A stretch of 64,000 bases of DNA, from positions 5,580,001 through 5,644,000 of the forward strand of contig NZ_JADOUF010000001.1 of NCBI RefSeq assembly GCF_015751905.1, read 5' to 3'. This DNA is from Longispora fulva. GTDB taxonomy: Bacteria; Actinomycetota; Actinomycetes; Mycobacteriales; Micromonosporaceae. The position numbers were made by a program, and so were the translations under genes. This document shows, piece after piece, positions 52,440 to 60,579 of the stretch (positions are counted from its first letter, which is position 1; every line of letters starts with the position of its first letter). Under the pieces are notes generated by a model, which saw only the letters and a program-made list of their open reading frames with translations, was not told the origin of the DNA and ran no database searches.

Positions 52440-54881
52440 TTGCGCGTTCGTCGTGGCGTCTTGATCGGCGCCGTCGCATTCCTTGTCACAGCGGTCATTC
52501 CGCCCGGAACGGCCAGCGCGGCCCCGGTGCCGACCGCTCCCTACACCGCGTTCTCCATCGACGCCGGCGACAGCAACAACGTCCACGACCTCGGCGGATC
52601 GCAGCTGTACGACAGCAACAACGGCACCTTCACCGGCAGTTACACCAGCGCGAATGATGTCGTGGAACTGCGCGCGCGCGACAACGCCGCCACCGTGGGC
52701 TACACGTGGCGGGCGGCCCTGATGCCGCCGACCGGCTCGACGTGGGTGGCCGGTACCCGGTATCCGACCCAGAACGACCCGGACGCGACGCACGCCAGCC
52801 TGCACGTCCAGCCGGGCTCCGCCGTCTGCTCCGGCCCTGGGTCCGTCCTGATCCGGGAGGTGGTCCGCGACGGCGCGCAGAAGATCACCGCGTTCGCCGC
52901 CACCTACGCCGTCGACTGCTTTGCGGAGCAACCCCAGCAGCGCGTGACCGGTGAGCTGCGGTGGAACTCCAGCGTCGGCTACACCGCCGCGACGACCGAG
53001 AAGTGGGCCAAGTACTTCGGTAAGATGTACGCCGGGATGGACGGGCCGCCGCAGGCGATCACCCTCACGGCGAAGGGCACCGAGCCGACCACGTTCGGCG
53101 CGGTGACGTTCGGGGACCCAACGCTGTTCACCGTCACCGGCAACACCTGCTCCGGTGCGACGTTGGCGTACGGGGAGACGTGCGCCGTGACCCTGACGCC
53201 GCACCCGACCCAGCGGGGGTACCAGTACACCCAACTGTTCGTCGCCGACAACACGGCCGGTGGCCGCAAGGTCGTCCAGGTGAGCCTGGTCGGCCTGGAC
53301 CCGCGCGAGGTCGCGCCGACGTACCTGGGGTCGTTCGGGCCGGTCGAGGCGGGGCATGCCGACGTCGTGCAGACCGTGACGGTGCAGTCCTACGGCATCC
53401 AGCCGACCCGGATGGGCAAGGCGTCGATCGACGGCGTGGCCCCGGGGTGGTTCACCATCACGGCCGACACCTGCTCGGGGACCACGCTCCCGGTCGGGGG
53501 CGCCTGCACGATCCAGGTGACGGCACACGGTCTCGAGGCTCCGTACCAGGATCGGACGCTGTTCATTCCGAACGACAGCCTGACCCCGCGCTACGAGGTG
53601 CGGCTGGGCGCGGACATCGGCGCCCGGGGCAGCTACTACCCGCTGACGCCCAACCGGATCCTCGACACCCGGGAGGGCAACGGCGCGCCCAGGCGGACGG
53701 TCGGCGGCGGCGAGACCGTCCATCTGCAGGTCAACGGCCGGGGCGGCGTGCCGGCCGCCGGGGTGTCGGCCGTGGTGCTCAACGTGACCGTCACCGAGCC
53801 GACCGCCGCGGGGTTCATCACGGTGTACCCCTCCGGCCTGCCGCGTCCCGTGGCGTCGTCGCTGAACCACGTGCCCGGCTGGACCGGGGCGAACTCCGTC
53901 ACGGTCGGCGTGGGCGCCAACGGCCAGGTCGACCTGTACAGCCACGCCGGATCCACCCACGTGGTCGTCGACGTGGTCGGCTACTACGCGAAGGGCTACG
54001 CGGGGCCGGACGGTGGCCCGGCCGTCGGCGCCCAGTACGAGCCGATCGTGCCGCAGCGGCTGCTGGACACCCGCAGCGCCTGGGGCGACCCGCTGCCGGC
54101 CGGCCACTACGCCAAGGTGCCGGTCGACTTCGGGGCGAACGTCAACCCGCACATCCGGGCCCTGGCGGTCAACGTCACCGCGGTCGACCCGCGCGGGTCG
54201 GGCTTCCTGACCACCTGGGACGGGCAGGGCCCGCGCCCGAACGCCTCGACGCTCAACTACACGGCCGGCCGGAACGTGCCGAACATGGCGATCGTGCCCA
54301 CCGCGAACTGCACCGACTGCGGCGTCGGGACCGGCCTGCCGTCGATCGGCGTGCACACGACGACGGACACCCACCTCGTGGTCGACGTGGTCGGGTTCTA
54401 CGTCGACAACGGCGTGACGAGCGGACTGCGCTTCCAGCCGGTCAGGCCGACCCGGATCACCGACACCCGGCCGGACTACACCGGACCAGGCCTGCACGGT
54501 TCGATCGGCCCGGACTCCTCGGTCCCGGTCGCCGCCGACGGGGCCGTGTTCCCGGGCGCGGTCGCGGTGGGGCTCAACGTCACGGCCGTGGCGCCCACCT
54601 CGAACACGTTCCTGACCGTGTGGCCGTCGACGTATCCCGAGGTGGACCGGCCGGGGGTCAGCAACCTCAACCCGACCGCCGGGCAGGTCGTGGCCAACGC
54701 CGTGGTCACCGGCGTCGGCTTCAAGATCGGCTATGGCGGCGACCTGATGTTCAACGTGTACAACCTGGCCGGCCGGACCGACCTGGTCGTCGACGCGGTC
54801 GGGGCCTACTACTCCAGCACGACCGGCTACCGGCAGACCTACCTGCTCCTCAGCTACCCGCCGTCGACCCGGCACGGCTGA
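52440..54881 (+). CDS. Large secreted protein: anchor-D-like domains and three RVLDTR-type modules
   Basis: An 813-aa exported protein. The signal peptide is about 1-27 ('VLIGAVAFLVTAVIPPGTASA'-type, cut before AP). After an N-terminal beta region come two immunoglobulin-like domains (about 205-285 and 293-390), each with 'T.DTCSG.TL..G..C.I.VT', as in choice-of-anchor-D/HYDIN-ASPM-type domains. Three modules at about 398-520, 532-655 and 664-790 begin RILDTR, RLLDTR and RITDTR and end '..VVVDVVGYY'. These are diverged versions of the modules in the protein encoded at 9.2 kb. The start is a TTG, the only one compatible with the signal peptide and promoter. Role in adhesion or glycan binding is inference. 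Confidence 0.78.
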   Translation: MRVRRGVLIGAVAFLVTAVIPPGTASAAPVPTAPYTAFSIDAGDSNNVHDLGGSQLYDSNNGTFTGSYTSANDVVELRARDNAATVGYTWRAALMPPTGSTWVAGTRYPTQNDPDATHASLHVQPGSAVCSGPGSVLIREVVRDGAQKITAFAATYAVDCFAEQPQQRVTGELRWNSSVGYTAATTEKWAKYFGKMYAGMDGPPQAITLTAKGTEPTTFGAVTFGDPTLFTVTGNTCSGATLAYGETCAVTLTPHPTQRGYQYTQLFVADNTAGGRKVVQVSLVGLDPREVAPTYLGSFGPVEAGHADVVQTVTVQSYGIQPTRMGKASIDGVAPGWFTITADTCSGTTLPVGGACTIQVTAHGLEAPYQDRTLFIPNDSLTPRYEVRLGADIGARGSYYPLTPNRILDTREGNGAPRRTVGGGETVHLQVNGRGGVPAAGVSAVVLNVTVTEPTAAGFITVYPSGLPRPVASSLNHVPGWTGANSVTVGVGANGQVDLYSHAGSTHVVVDVVGYYAKGYAGPDGGPAVGAQYEPIVPQRLLDTRSAWGDPLPAGHYAKVPVDFGANVNPHIRALAVNVTAVDPRGSGFLTTWDGQGPRPNASTLNYTAGRNVPNMAIVPTANCTDCGVGTGLPSIGVHTTTDTHLVVDVVGFYVDNGVTSGLRFQPVRPTRITDTRPDYTGPGLHGSIGPDSSVPVAADGAVFPGAVAVGLNVTAVAPTSNTFLTVWPSTYPEVDRPGVSNLNPTAGQVVANAVVTGVGFKIGYGGDLMFNVYNLAGRTDLVVDAVGAYYSSTTGYRQTYLLLSYPPSTRHG

Positions 54882-54885
54882 CGAA

Positions 54886-54919
54886 CGACGCCGCACCTCC
54901 GAGGGGAGGTGCGGCGTCG
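54886..54919. terminator. Bidirectional hairpin terminator
   Basis: Perfect 15-bp stem (54886-54900 with 54905-54919), GAGG loop, between the convergent secreted-protein and APS kinase genes. Confidence 0.75.
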
Positions 54920-54929
54920 CCGTCGTCGG

Positions 54930-56447
54930 TCAGCGATGCGTGGGCTCCAGCCAGCCCTCGGCCGTCAGATACTCCAGGACCGTCGCCACCGCCTCGTCCA
55001 CCGTGCCGGCGGTGTCCAGCGTCAACTCCGCGTCCGTGGGGATCTCGTACGGGTCGTGCACGCCCGTCATGTTGGTGATCTCGCCCGCGCGGGCCTTCGC
55101 GTACAGCCCCTTGCGGTCGCGGTGTTCGCACACCTCCAACGGGGTGGCGATGTGCACCAGGATGAAGCCGGCCCCGGCCTCGTGCGCGAGCTTGCGGGCC
55201 TCGGACCGCCCGTGCGCGTACGGCGCGATCGGGCAGCACAGCGCCAGCCCGCCGTGCCGGGCGACCTCGGCGGCCACGAACCCGATCCGGGTGATGTTCA
55301 GATCCCGGTCGGCCCGGGAGAAGCCCAGCCCGGACGACAGCAGCCGGCGGACGACGTCGCCGTCGAGCAGGCTCGCGTTGCGGTCCCCGCCCTCCAACAG
55401 CGCCTCGTGCACGCCCCGGGCGATCGTGGACTTGCCGGCCCCGGACAGCCCCGTGAACAGCACGACCAGGCCCCGCTCCCGGCGCGGCGGCCGGGACCGG
55501 CGCAGCTCGCGGGCCACTGCCGGCGGGGTGTGCCACTCGGGCAGGGTCACGCCCCGGTCCTGCAGGTCGGCGATCTCCCGGTTGGTGAGCGCGAGCCGGC
55601 GGGTGTGCGGGGGCACGTCGTCCCGGGAGCGCCACTGGCCGTCCCTGGCGTCGTAGGCCAGCTCACGGGGCAGCACCACGCGCAGCCCGCCGGCCGTGAT
55701 GGTGGCCGCACCCGACAGCAGGTGCGTCACCCCGTAGGCCGCGGCGACCCGGCTGTGCAGCAGGGCGTCACGCACGTCGTCCCCGGTCCGGCTCAGCGGC
55801 ACGGCGACGATGGTGGCCGCCGGCAGCCGGTCGCGGGCGGCGAGGACGGACCGGACCAGCGCCTCGGGCGGCAGGCCGTCCGGACCGGGGCCGCCGACCG
55901 GGACGATGATCAGCACGTGGCCGGCGATCGTACGGGCGGCGTGCGCGAGCTGGGCCAGCTGCGGCCGGTGCAGCGGCCGGTCGGCGATCACCCCGAGCAC
56001 CCGCCCCGACGGCAGCACGTCGCGGACCTCCGCCGGGCCCATCCGGAGCTTCTTGAACGCGCCGCGCGGACCCTCGCCGAGCCGGCGGAGCTGCCCGGAG
56101 ATGTACACCGAGCCGGCCCTGGCCTCCCAGGTCTCCGTGACGTCCAGGGCGGCGGCCGGCGCGGCCTCGGTGTCGGTGAGGACCAGGACCCGACGCATCG
56201 GGTTGGTCAGGTCGAGCTTCCCCGTGAGCTCGACCGGCACCTCCAGGGTGACCGGCGCCGACCAGGGGGTGCCGTCGGCGAGGCGTCCACGCCGGGTCAC
56301 CGCCACCAGGTCGGCCCGGCTCAGAAAGCCCGTCAGCGGGGCGTACGCCCCGCTGAGCAGTAGTTCCAGATCGGCGAGTTCCCGTGGTCGGGGCGTGTAC
56401 GTCGGTGCGCCCCGTAGTACTTCGTCTGGCAGAACCCAGCCGTTCAT
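54930..56447 (-). CDS. APS kinase fused to a degenerate ATP-sulfurylase-like domain
   Basis: A 505-aa protein. The C-terminal third is an intact adenylyl-sulfate kinase: P-loop 'GLSGAGKST' at 333-341, 'LLDGDVVRRLLSSGLGFS', 'DRDLNITRIGFVA' and 'CCPIAPY'. It makes PAPS from APS and ATP. Residues 1-310 look like ATP sulfurylase ('SGAYAPLTGFL' at 32-42), but the Q-x-R-N-x-x-H-x-x-H site reads 'VIADRPLHRPQL' (153-164) and the GRDHAG loop reads 'GAATIT' (near 246-251). Sulfurylase activity is therefore unlikely. ATG 56447 has GGAGGGGG five bases upstream. A sulfotransferase that would use PAPS is encoded 7 kb away. Confidence 0.85.
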   Translation of the reverse strand: MNGWVLPDEVLRGAPTYTPRPRELADLELLLSGAYAPLTGFLSRADLVAVTRRGRLADGTPWSAPVTLEVPVELTGKLDLTNPMRRVLVLTDTEAAPAAALDVTETWEARAGSVYISGQLRRLGEGPRGAFKKLRMGPAEVRDVLPSGRVLGVIADRPLHRPQLAQLAHAARTIAGHVLIIVPVGGPGPDGLPPEALVRSVLAARDRLPAATIVAVPLSRTGDDVRDALLHSRVAAAYGVTHLLSGAATITAGGLRVVLPRELAYDARDGQWRSRDDVPPHTRRLALTNREIADLQDRGVTLPEWHTPPAVARELRRSRPPRRERGLVVLFTGLSGAGKSTIARGVHEALLEGGDRNASLLDGDVVRRLLSSGLGFSRADRDLNITRIGFVAAEVARHGGLALCCPIAPYAHGRSEARKLAHEAGAGFILVHIATPLEVCEHRDRKGLYAKARAGEITNMTGVHDPYEIPTDAELTLDTAGTVDEAVATVLEYLTAEGWLEPTHR

Positions 56448-56558
56448 GACAGCCCCCTCCCTTGGCCCGTCGCCCCTGCGGGCCACATGGGGCCTGCGGC
56501 CCTGACAGTCTCCCAGCCTGTCAAGAAGAGGTCGAGCCGCCACCCAGGGCTGTCACTG

Positions 56559-57029
56559 TTACGTCAGATCGGCGGCCCCGAACGAGGCACTGAACCTTTT
56601 ACACCAGATCGTCACACTCTTGTAGAGATCCAGGTCGGTGCCGGGCGGGATGTCGTACACCTGACTGCCCTTGTTGCCCTTGAGTCGGCCCAGCTCGACA
56701 TGGCGCGAGGCATCGAGGTCCGTCACCGTCGCCGCCTGGTCGGTGATCCAGACCCGCAGGTCGGGGCCGTTGCTCGTGTCCAGGTCACGCAGGGCGAGCA
56801 CGTGCCGGCCGTCGGCGAGCCGGACCAGTTCGGCGGATCCGGCCGTCGCGTGCTCGTGGCTGACGAAGCTCCCGTGGCGCACGACGGTGTCGGCGATCGT
56901 GGGCGCCGCCGCCGGCAGGGTCTCGTGCACCGTCCGGTCGACGACCAGCTTCCACGGCTGGAACCAGAACAGTCCGAAGGCGACGGCCACCGCGAGCGCG
57001 AGGCCGACGAGGACAAGTTTCTTCCGCAT
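56559..57029 (-). CDS. DM13 domain protein, membrane-anchored
   Basis: A 156-aa protein with an N-terminal signal/anchor helix (about 5-24) and a DM13 domain: 'HGSFVSHEHATAGSAELVRL', 'LRDLDTSNGPDLRVWIT', 'VELGRLKGNKGSQVYDIPPG' and 'SVTIWCKRFSASFGAADL'. The single cysteine near the end is the conserved DM13 cysteine, proposed to take part in redox. Secreted DM13 proteins are of unknown function. It lies 111 bp upstream of the APS kinase gene in the same direction. Confidence 0.88.
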   Translation of the reverse strand: MRKKLVLVGLALAVAVAFGLFWFQPWKLVVDRTVHETLPAAAPTIADTVVRHGSFVSHEHATAGSAELVRLADGRHVLALRDLDTSNGPDLRVWITDQAATVTDLDASRHVELGRLKGNKGSQVYDIPPGTDLDLYKSVTIWCKRFSASFGAADLT

Positions 57030-57096
57030 GCCCCTCAGCCTGCCCGCTCCGGGCCGATCCGCACCTTACGAGCCGGTTACCGGCCCCACCGGGCGG

Positions 57097-59013
57097 CTAC
57101 CTCAGTCGGACGTCGAACATCCGGTTGCTCATCAGGTCCCGGAACGCCGCCGCCGCCTGCGGGGTCGCGTCGATCCGTGAGTCGCGGCCCTCGGCGTTCG
57201 GCGAGTCGAAGTACACCAGGGCCTTGACCCGGGGGAACAGCGCCATCTGGTCGGCGGTGGTCGCGAAGAACCACGGCTTGTGGCCCGGGTTCCCGCCCGA
57301 CTGCCACACGCCCCACTCGGCGACCATCAGCGGCTTGTCCGGGAAGGTCCGCGCCGCCCACGAGTAGATGCCCGGCCAGGCCTTGCCGACCGAGGTGCGG
57401 TTGACCATCTCCACGAAGTCGCCGTAGCCGAAGCCGCCGTCGCTGTAGGCGTACACGTCCCAGCTGACCCAGTCGACCACGTCGTCGCCCGGGTAGAGCT
57501 CACCGAACCACGGCTGGACATTCCACGGCACGTAGGACATGTAGCACATCACCGTGACCGCGTTCGTCACTCCCTTGGCACGCAACCGCTCCACGACGTG
57601 CCGGTACATCGCGGCGTAGTCCCGGGCCGTCATGCCCGAGCCCGCGCCGGCGATCACGTCGTTCTCCGGCTCGTGGTGCACGGTCAGGTAGAACGGGTCG
57701 GTGTAGGTGGACGTGATGTGCGCGGCGAGCCGGTCGATCACCCGGTCGTAGTCCCCGGCGGCGACCCGGTCCCAGCGCATCAGGGGCTTCCAGTTCAGGA
57801 ACAGCAGCCGCTCGTGGCCGGGTTCGCGGGCCAGCGCCACCTCCCACGGGGTCGGGAACAGCTCCTCGCCCCGGTGGTAGTGGTGGAAGATCTGCTGCCC
57901 CCGGCCTGCGGTCGCCTCGAACTCGCGGAGCGCCTGGTCCCGGGGCTGGCTGGTGTGTGCGGCCGGGGCGACGCCGGTGAGGATGCCGCAGGTGGGGACG
58001 AGCTTCGGGCCGACGACGCAGGGCGCGGCCGGCGGCTCCTCCGGGTCCTCGGAGGGCACGGCGGTCGGGATCGGGCTGACGGCGGGCGGGCTCGGCACCG
58101 CCGGGCTGGGCACGGTCGGGCTGGGCACCGTCGGGTCCGGCGGGACGGCGGTGGGCGCCGGCGGCGTCGGGGACGGGAGCTGCTGGCCGGGCGTCGACGG
58201 CACCGGCTGGGGGGCCGGCGGGCTCGGCTGCGGCGGGACCGGGCTGGGTTCCCCGCCGGACGGCGGGGTCGGCACGGGATCGGACGGCACGGGCACCGGA
58301 TCGGCCGGGGGCAGCGGCGGCGGCACCGGGTCGGAGGCGGAGCCCGGATCGGGGCTGGGTTCGACGCTCGGCGAGGGGCTCCCAGGGGGCGGCGGCGTGG
58401 TGCCCGGGTCCTCGGCGGGCGCCGGCGACGCCGGATCCTGCCACCGGCCGGTGCGCGGGTCCTCCCGGGTCAGCCGCAGGGTCGGCGCGCCGGAGGGCGC
58501 CTCCGAGCTGCGGAACCGCTGCAACCGATCGGGGCTGGTCAGGGCGAAGGCGTACTTGCCGGTGGACTGCACCACCCGGCTCACGTCGAAGGTCAGGGTG
58601 GTGGCCGACGCGGTGACCGTGCTGGTGCCGAGCACCCGGCCGACCTGCGGCGCCCGGCTGGCCAGGGTGCGCTCGCTCCAGCCGGTGTCCGGCACCGAGA
58701 CCAGCTCGACCAGGCCCGGCTTCGCCCCGGGCAGCGGGGTCAGGGTCAGCGTGCTGCGCAGCCGGCCGGTGCCGCGGGGCACCTCGCTGACCTGGAAGCG
58801 CAGGTAGGACACCATCGCCTCGGCGCCGGACCGGCCGGCGGCCAGCTCGGGGTCACGGGCGACGGCCGGGGTGCGGCCGTTGCGCAGGTACGCGTCGGCG
58901 GCCACCCGGACCAGAACGTCGGGCGTCACGGGCGAACTCGTGCAGGCGGCCAGTCCACCGCCCAGGCAGAGCACGGTGGTGACGAGGGCGACTCGACGGT
59001 CCACGCATCTCAT
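57097..59013 (-). CDS. Lipoprotein with DNRLRE-like domain, Pro-rich linker and GH26-like glycosidase
   Basis: A 638-aa exported lipoprotein (lipobox LAAC, C24). Residues about 28-200 form a beta domain of the DNRLRE/CBM96 kind ('VAADAYLRNGR' and 'MVSYLRFQVSEVP'). A roughly 130-residue linker of Pro/Ser/Thr/Val repeats ('PSPTVPSPAVPSPP') follows. The C-terminal TIM-barrel resembles GH26 endo-mannanase-type enzymes: acid/base E448 in 'VHHEPEND' and nucleophile E566 in 'MVAEWGVW', with 'YPGDDVVDWVSWDVYAY' between. It would hydrolyse a beta-glycan outside the cell. It diverges from the polysaccharide operon, so it may trim that polymer. GH family assignment is by motif only. Confidence 0.75.
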   Translation of the reverse strand: MRCVDRRVALVTTVLCLGGGLAACTSSPVTPDVLVRVAADAYLRNGRTPAVARDPELAAGRSGAEAMVSYLRFQVSEVPRGTGRLRSTLTLTPLPGAKPGLVELVSVPDTGWSERTLASRAPQVGRVLGTSTVTASATTLTFDVSRVVQSTGKYAFALTSPDRLQRFRSSEAPSGAPTLRLTREDPRTGRWQDPASPAPAEDPGTTPPPPGSPSPSVEPSPDPGSASDPVPPPLPPADPVPVPSDPVPTPPSGGEPSPVPPQPSPPAPQPVPSTPGQQLPSPTPPAPTAVPPDPTVPSPTVPSPAVPSPPAVSPIPTAVPSEDPEEPPAAPCVVGPKLVPTCGILTGVAPAAHTSQPRDQALREFEATAGRGQQIFHHYHRGEELFPTPWEVALAREPGHERLLFLNWKPLMRWDRVAAGDYDRVIDRLAAHITSTYTDPFYLTVHHEPENDVIAGAGSGMTARDYAAMYRHVVERLRAKGVTNAVTVMCYMSYVPWNVQPWFGELYPGDDVVDWVSWDVYAYSDGGFGYGDFVEMVNRTSVGKAWPGIYSWAARTFPDKPLMVAEWGVWQSGGNPGHKPWFFATTADQMALFPRVKALVYFDSPNAEGRDSRIDATPQAAAAFRDLMSNRMFDVRLR

Positions 59014-59153
59014 ACGTGCATATTTACAGTTTTTCGCGACACGAGGGGGTGAAAAACCGCAACTCGCCGCGCACCCTCGACCCCCCGCCGGTCGTTGGCC
59101 GTTTAGTCGGCCTGTGCGCATTGCCGCACATCGGAGGGAGGCCGGATTTGTTC

Positions 59154-59175
59154 TATAGTACTTTTTTCATAATTT
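59154..59175 (+). promoter_or_regulatory. AT-rich promoter region of the polysaccharide operon
   Basis: TATAGT (59154-59159) lies in a strikingly AT-rich run extending to about 59190 in DNA otherwise above 70% GC. A leader of about 50 bases to the ATG at 59215 would follow. No -35 fits at 17 bp, so an activator or alternative sigma factor is possible. Confidence 0.4.
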
Positions 59176-59214
59176 GTCCTCGATTGTAACGATGCGAAAG
59201 GTCCCCGCATCCCC

Positions 59215-60579
59215 ATGGACGTGTCTCGGCCGGCCACGTACGACCTCTCCGACTACCTCAGCGCCCTCCGCAGGAGCTGGTGGGTGGCCGTGCTGGCCGC
59301 GGCTCTCGGGTTCGCCGGGGCCACGGCGTTCACCATGACCCAGCACAAGCTGTACGAGTCCTCGGCCTCCGTTCTCGTCCAGCCCACCGGCGTCACCGAC
59401 ACGAACGTGACCGGCGGCCGGACCAAGGGCGACATCAACCTGGACACCGAGGCCCAACTCGTGAAGTCCACGGCCGTGGCCACCGACGCCGGGAAGCTGA
59501 TGCGCAGCGCGAAGACCGCGCCGCAGCTCGCCCACCGGGTGTCGGTCGCCGTGCCGCCGAACACGTCGGTGCTGGTCATCACGTACTCCGAGCATTCGCC
59601 GCGCGCCGCGCAGGCCGGCGCGCACGCGTTCGCCGAGGCCTACCTCGCCAACCGCAACGAGAGCGCGAAGGCCGACCTGACCGGGCAGGCCGGCACGCTG
59701 GACCGCAAGATCAAGCAGGTGAACGCCGACCTGGCGAGCCTGCCGACCACCCTGGACCGGGCCCAGCCGGAGGTCGAGAGCCGGCGGTCCAACCTGTCCA
59801 ACCAGCTCAACACGCTGACCTCCCGGTTGAACCAGCTCGCCACGACCACGGTCAACGGCGGCAAGATCATCAGCGACGCCGACCTGCCACACCAGGCCAT
59901 CAAGCCCAGCGTGCCGCTCAACCTCGGCAGCGGAGCGCTCGCCGGACTCGTGATCGGGATCGGCATCGCCCTCGGCCGGGAACGCTTCGACCGCCGGGTC
60001 CGGCGCGGGATCGACCTGCCCCGGCGGGCCGGCGTGCCGCTGCTCGCCGAACTCGCCGAGATCGACGACCGGTACGACCCGGGCACGGAGAGCGGGCGCG
60101 CCTTCGCCCGGCTGCGCAACGAGATCGCGTGCGGGGAGCACCGGCTGATCGTGGTGACCGGGGCCGCCCCGGGTTCGGCGGCCACCCTGGTCGCGGCCAA
60201 CCTGGCCGGGGCGTTCGCGCACGCCGGCAACAACGTCTCCCTGCTCACCCAGCACGCGCAGGACGCGACCGGGCAGCTGCAGGTCGAGTCCGTCCGCCGG
60301 ACCCTGGACAAGCTGCGCGCCCGGGCCGACTACGTCATCATCGAGGCCCCGTCCACGGCCGCCAGCGCCGACGCCCAGAGCCTCGCCAGCCTGTGCGACG
60401 CGGCGATCATGGCCGTCGAGGCCCGCCGATGTACCCACGCCCAGGTCCTCGACGCCGCCGACCAGCTGCGCCGGGTGGACACCGCCCTGCTCGGCGGGGT
60501 GCTGACCCCGCGCCTGCGGGCCCAGGCCACCCGGCCAGCGCAGCCGGAACCGGTCGAGCCGCAGCCGCAGTTGACATGA
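59215..60579 (+). CDS. Wzz/chain-length-determinant-like protein with degenerate BY-kinase domain
   Basis: A 454-aa polysaccharide co-polymerase. TM1 at about 22-40 and TM2 at about 238-255 flank an extracytoplasmic, coiled-coil-rich domain ('QAGTLDRKIKQVNADLASL'). The cytosolic part resembles the CpsD/BY-kinase ATPase ('VIIEAPSTAASADAQSLA', then 'LCDAAIMAVEARRCTHAQV'). Its P-loop reads G316-AAPGSAAT without the essential Lys, and there is no Tyr-rich tail. It should not bind ATP normally, so it probably acts structurally in chain-length control. First gene of a 4-gene operon; the next overlaps by ATGA. Confidence 0.82.
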   Translation: MDVSRPATYDLSDYLSALRRSWWVAVLAAALGFAGATAFTMTQHKLYESSASVLVQPTGVTDTNVTGGRTKGDINLDTEAQLVKSTAVATDAGKLMRSAKTAPQLAHRVSVAVPPNTSVLVITYSEHSPRAAQAGAHAFAEAYLANRNESAKADLTGQAGTLDRKIKQVNADLASLPTTLDRAQPEVESRRSNLSNQLNTLTSRLNQLATTTVNGGKIISDADLPHQAIKPSVPLNLGSGALAGLVIGIGIALGRERFDRRVRRGIDLPRRAGVPLLAELAEIDDRYDPGTESGRAFARLRNEIACGEHRLIVVTGAAPGSAATLVAANLAGAFAHAGNNVSLLTQHAQDATGQLQVESVRRTLDKLRARADYVIIEAPSTAASADAQSLASLCDAAIMAVEARRCTHAQVLDAADQLRRVDTALLGGVLTPRLRAQATRPAQPEPVEPQPQLT

